Below are positions 60,589-64,000 of a stretch of 64,000 bases of DNA, piece by piece. The stretch is from Corylus avellana. Taxonomy: Eukaryota > Streptophyta > Magnoliopsida > Fagales > Betulaceae. Where the stretch lies: assembly GCF_901000735.1 (NCBI RefSeq), contig NC_081542.1, forward strand, positions 45,734,238 through 45,798,237, written 5' to 3'. Under the pieces are notes generated by a model. That model saw nothing but the letters and a program-made list of their open reading frames with translations, was not told where the DNA came from and made no database searches. Both the position numbers and the translations under genes were made by a program. How positions within the stretch are numbered: position 1 is the first letter of the stretch; the number at the start of each line of letters is the position of its first letter.

Positions 60589-61274
60589 GGCTCCGTTTAC
60601 TTCGATGTAATATGGTTTCCGTCAGAAAATATTTTCAGGGAAGCCATTTTCCCTGAAAATGTTTTCTGTTGAAAACATTTTACGGCATCTACCACACACA
60701 CGAAAAATAATTTTTAATAATTTTTTTTTAATATTTTATATATATATATATATATTTTCCAGCAAGGTCCTTGTTGGGACTTGCATGGGACTTGTTTGGG
60801 ACCCCACAGGGACATGCCCGGGACTCCGCCGGGACTTGACGAGGACTTGTCCGGGACCTCAATTGGGCTTGTCCAAGACCTGCCCAGGACTTGACCGGGA
60901 GTTGATTGGGACCTAACTGGGACCCCAACGGGCCTTGACCGGGACCCGGGACTTGATCGGGACCCCGCCGAGACTTGACCAAGACCTGCCCGGGACCTGC
61001 TCTTGACTTGACCGGAACCCACCCAAGACCCCGCCTGGACCCGCTCAAGACTTGACCGGGACTTGAACGGGACCTAACTGGGACCCACCTGGGACCCCTC
61101 CAGGACTTGACCGGGACCCGCCCAGGACCTTGTCTAGACCCAGGACTTGATCGGGACCCCGCCAAGACTTGACCAGGACCCGTCCGGGACTTGACTAGGA
61201 TCTGCCTCGGACCCCGTTGGGATTTGATTGGGACCCGCCCGGGACCCGGGACTTGACTGGGACCCCACCGGGAC

Positions 61275-62134
61275 TAGGGGTGGGTATCGGTCAAAACGAT
61301 TCGGTTTTGGCTCTTATCGGTTATTAACCAAAAATTTTCAGTTAAACGGTTTCTTAATCGATACCAGGTCGATAAGGATTTTAACCGAAATTATCGGCTA
61401 CAATGGTGCACGGTTAAACCGGTTAACCCGTTCTAAATCTCACTTTTTTCACTTTTCTCCACTTCCCTAACCTCCAAGCACCAAAAAGCAAAAACTTTTA
61501 CCTGAATTGAATCTTCGATGCTAAAAGAGAGATCTGTGACTGTGAGAGCAGATGTTGTGAGAGCTAGAAAGAGAAAAAAAAAATTGGGGAAGAAACCCAT
61601 TCTTCTGTTATGGTGAGAAGGAAAACTAGAGAAGAAAGAAAAAGAAAAATGAGGAAGAAACTACAAAGATCTGTAAGTGAAAGACAACTGCGTCCCTGCG
61701 TGGGAGGAGAAAAAAACAAAAGAAAGAAAAGAAAAGAAATATGTGGCGTAAGGCGTGGGAATTGGGAAAAGAAAAGAAATGACTAAGTGGGGAGTGTGTG
61801 AGTAGGACTGTCGGCCAACTGGGAAAGAAAAGAGAGAAAAGAAAAGAAAAAAATAGCCACTGTAGCAGCTCGACCCCATGACCAGAAGGTTAAGAGCCTT
61901 GTGCTAGTGCCTTACCAACTGAACAAGACTAACTTTGTTAATAGCCTTCCCCCATATCGGTTAAAACGATTAAAGGATAACAAATGGTTAACCGGACCAA
62001 ACCGGACCAATAAGAATTTCGGTACAAAATTTTTAATCGATAAGAATATCGGTTAAATGGTTACGGTTAATATCGGGTCAGTCAAAACCAGTAGACGGGT
62101 GGTAATTGGTAACCGATTAATCTGCCCACCCTTA
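61275..62134. mobile_element. hAT element nested in the Harbinger-type element (860 bp)
   Basis: Ends are TAGGGGTGGGTATCGG and ...CTGCCCACCCTTA (imperfect inverted repeats typical of plant hAT MITEs). Subterminal CGGTTAA/TTAACCG motifs occur on both sides. The flanking 8-mers ACCGGGAC (61267-61274) and GCTGGGAC (62135-62142) agree at 6 of 8, a possible decayed target duplication. No transposase. Confidence 0.7.
61864..61934 (-). pseudogene. tRNA-Lys(CUU)-like sequence
   Basis: On the minus strand: a D-arm (GTTCAGTTGGTAAGGCAC), an anticodon arm AAGG-CTCTTAA-CCTT with CTT as anticodon, and a T-arm-like CATGGGGTCGAGC. The B box lacks one T (GGTCGAGC for GGTTCGAGC) and the acceptor stem does not pair. 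Likely a tRNA relic or SINE head inside the hAT element. Confidence 0.6.
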
Positions 62135-62876
62135 GCTGGGACTTGACTAGGACCAGCCTGAGACCCGCCCGAGACTTGACCGGGACTCGCCCGGGACCCC
62201 GACAGGATTTGACAGGGACCTGACCGGGAAAGTCCCGAGCGGGGTCCTTAGCAAGTCCCTGGCGGGTCTTGGTCAGCTCCGAGGCTGGTCCCGGTTAGTT
62301 CCCGGGCAGGTCTTGGTCAAGTTCCGGCGGGGTCCCAGACAAGTCCCGAGCAGGTGCCAGCAGGGTCCAGGTCAAGTCCTGGGCAGGTCCTGGCGGGGTC
62401 CCGGGCGGGTCTCAAGCAAGTCCCAGCAGGGTCCCGGGTAGGTCCCGGCAGCGTCCCGGGCAAGTCCCTGTCAAGTCCTAGGCGGGTCCTGCGCAAGTCC
62501 TGATCAAGTCTCAGGCAAGTCCTGGGCAAGTAACAGGCGAGTTCCAATAAAGTCTCAGGCAGGTCCCGGTCCGGCCTAGGTCAAGTCATGGGCAGGTCTT
62601 GGCGTAGTTTCGAGCAAGTCTTGGGTGAGTCCCGGTCAAGTTACGGCAAAGTTCTGGGCGAGTCTTAGCAAGGTCCATCGATTTAAGAATGAGATGCTCA
62701 TAGTCGGAAAATGGTTTACGGTTTTCAAAACCATAAACAATTTTTCGAAAATTAAAGAAGAATTTTCGGCCAAAAGAAAAATATTTTCTGTTGACTACTA
62801 TTTTACATCGAAGTAAAAACCGTAAAATGTGGAAATCATTTTCTAGAAACCATTTTACGTCGAAGTAAACAGAGCC

Positions 62877-63991
62877 TTAGTATCACATTTAGGAATTTGG
62901 GAGTAGGAGTGAGAGTGAAAGTGTGTAATATTTTTCAACATTGACTTCACGTATACCGTTAGATACACAAACTTTAAATATTAGCTAAGAATTAATACTA
63001 TCAATTTCATTTAAAATAGAAAAGATTTTTGTCCTTGATTCTAAAACCCCCGTTTTCTTCTCCATGAAGATTGATCATGTTATGGAATGCAAAGGGCGAA
63101 GGTGGTAACTGAAATATTGTTAGAAACCACACTTTTATCTCATCACTATTTCATTTTGCTAACATGATAGTGTCAATTAATCTTTGCATCGGAATTGTTA
63201 AAACATCAAGACTTTATTAGCACTACCATTACATCACACTACTAGTAATGTGAAGGAATTCGCTAGGTCTCATGAAAATAAATGTAAGTAAATGCATAGA
63301 TTCTCTTAGTTGACGATATACACTGACAGTTAACAACAAAATTGAACTAGTCATTCTATAATAAATATGGTCGATGTCTTGACTTATCTTTAGTCAATTA
63401 AGGACAAAGTTTTTTAAAATGCATATCTAAATCATATCCTTTTTTTTAAAAAAAAAAAAAAAAAATCACATCCTTTTTAAGAACAAGTATTTCTTACTCT
63501 AAAAAAATTTAAAAATATTTCTTACTCTAAAAATGGTGAAAACGTACTATTGAAAAAAACTTAAAATTGAAACTTTTTTTCTTTTTTCTTTTTTTACCTT
63601 AAAAGCTCTACTTCCTAACACAATTCTAAACATGCTCTAAGATTCTGAAGCGTGCCATGCACGTTAGTCCATGACTTGGGAAATAAAGTCACTACTTGAC
63701 ACAAGGCCAACGACTCATAAATCAATAGCCATAGCTCTAATACATCTTGGCAAATTATTGTGTGTTGCTCGCTTATGTTTGATTAATTGATTGTGTGATT
63801 TTTATCTTCTACATATATGTTGGTGCATGTTTTATTGTCAAGTGGGCTGGACCACATGTACAATGACATAATTGAAAGTCTACACGATACAATGACAGAA
63901 ATTTCCTCCAAACTCTGTCGATACGTAAATCAACTTTTCTATTCCAATCAACGGAGGGAGGCCAACTCCTAAAAGAAAAGAAAGTGCAAAC
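62877..63991 (+). repeat. Spacer block, copy 3 (right part) and RLK7 promoter
   Basis: Continues the block after the Harbinger-type element and matches 50541-51781 up to the start codon, apart from a deletion near 62940. The promoter block from 63640 is shared with RLK6N and RLK4. Confidence 0.8.
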
Positions 63992-64000
63992 ATGGATGCT
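63992..64000 (+). CDS. Start of another S-domain receptor kinase (RLK7, truncated by window)
   Basis: ATGGATGCT at the window edge follows the same upstream sequence (GGAGGGAGGCCAACTCC, AAAGAAAGTGC.AACATG) as RLK6N and RLK4 and matches their first three codons (MDA). Whether the gene is intact cannot be seen. Confidence 0.7.

Larger units (their letters stand above)
60589..62876. mobile_element. PIF/Harbinger-type non-autonomous element (2288 bp)
   Basis: The termini GGCTCCGTTTACTTCGATGT and (complement) GGCTCTGTTTACTTCGACGT are inverted repeats, flanked by TTA at 60586-60588 and 62877-62879. The uninterrupted TTTTAGTATCAC site exists at about 50538. Inside lie two long arms of degenerate 10-25-bp units around GGGACTTGACCGGGACC: about 60765-61274 in that orientation and 62135-62680 as the complement, so the arms fold back. 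A hAT element sits at the centre. The long Gly/Pro/Arg-rich frames in the arms are by-products of the repeats. Confidence 0.85.

Noticed and set aside
60714..61165. Long Gly/Ser/Arg/Pro-rich minus-strand frames resembling collagen-like proteins
   Set aside because: They are translations of the short GGGACTTGACC-type repeat units. All frames are open because the units lack stops, and the reverse-complement arm gives similar frames.
61864..61934. Functional tRNA-Lys gene
   Set aside because: The acceptor stem does not pair and the T-loop B box has lost a base.

Overview
The window is nuclear DNA of a flowering plant, almost certainly a eudicot. Genes have phased GT-AG introns, the intergenic DNA is AT-rich and packed with transposons, and the dominant family is the plant-specific G-type (bulb-lectin) S-domain receptor-like kinase, SD1 subfamily. 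I cannot name the species. Three runs of exactly 100 N (1776-1875, 4122-4221, 19922-20021) mark scaffold gaps of unknown size.

The core is a tandem cluster of S-domain receptor kinases on the + strand. In order: RLK1 (11527-15136, intact), RLK2 (20817-24504, pseudogene), RLK3 (30291-33361, intact), RLK4 (34859-38008, intact), RLK5 (39957-43096, intact), RLK6N (51782-53590, ectodomain, membrane segment and the start of the kinase, broken by a Ty1-copia LTR), RLK6C (55069-58254, kinase half of an RLK1-type gene) and RLK7 (start codon at 63992, cut by the window end). An inverted partial copy (3651-4121) lies near the left edge. All intact genes share one seven-exon plan: exon 1 is the whole ectodomain, exon 2 the membrane segment, exons 3-7 the kinase. 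Exon lengths 138 (123 in RLK1), 191 (185 in RLK1), 211, 238, 151 and 306 are otherwise fixed, as are the phases. Each protein should bind a ligand at the cell surface through bulb-lectin, S-locus-glycoprotein, EGF-like and PAN modules and signal through a cytoplasmic Ser/Thr kinase, probably in defence or recognition (family knowledge, not visible here). The only other complete gene is a CASP-like four-span membrane protein on the - strand (5124-6581).

The cluster shows active reshuffling: a chimeric locus with in-frame splicing potential (51782-58254), gene conversion between the kinase halves of RLK3 and RLK4, a recombination breakpoint inside intron 1 of RLK6N, a duplicated copia/exon junction at 438-474, and a spacer block of about 2.5-3 kb present three times (about 43.9-46.5, 48.9-51.4 and 58.9-63.6 kb), the last two copies lying just upstream of RLK6N and RLK7.

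Intergenic DNA holds many elements whose ends can be fixed from target-site duplications or from empty paralogous sites: two solo LTRs, TRIM elements, a tRNA-derived SINE, a hAT element nested in a fold-back element, a 2.3-kb PIF/Harbinger-type element containing a second hAT element and a tRNA-Lys-like sequence, a Helitron candidate, a CACTA end, several MITEs, and a Mutator-like element carrying a fragment of a glutaredoxin/DEP/DUF547 host gene.
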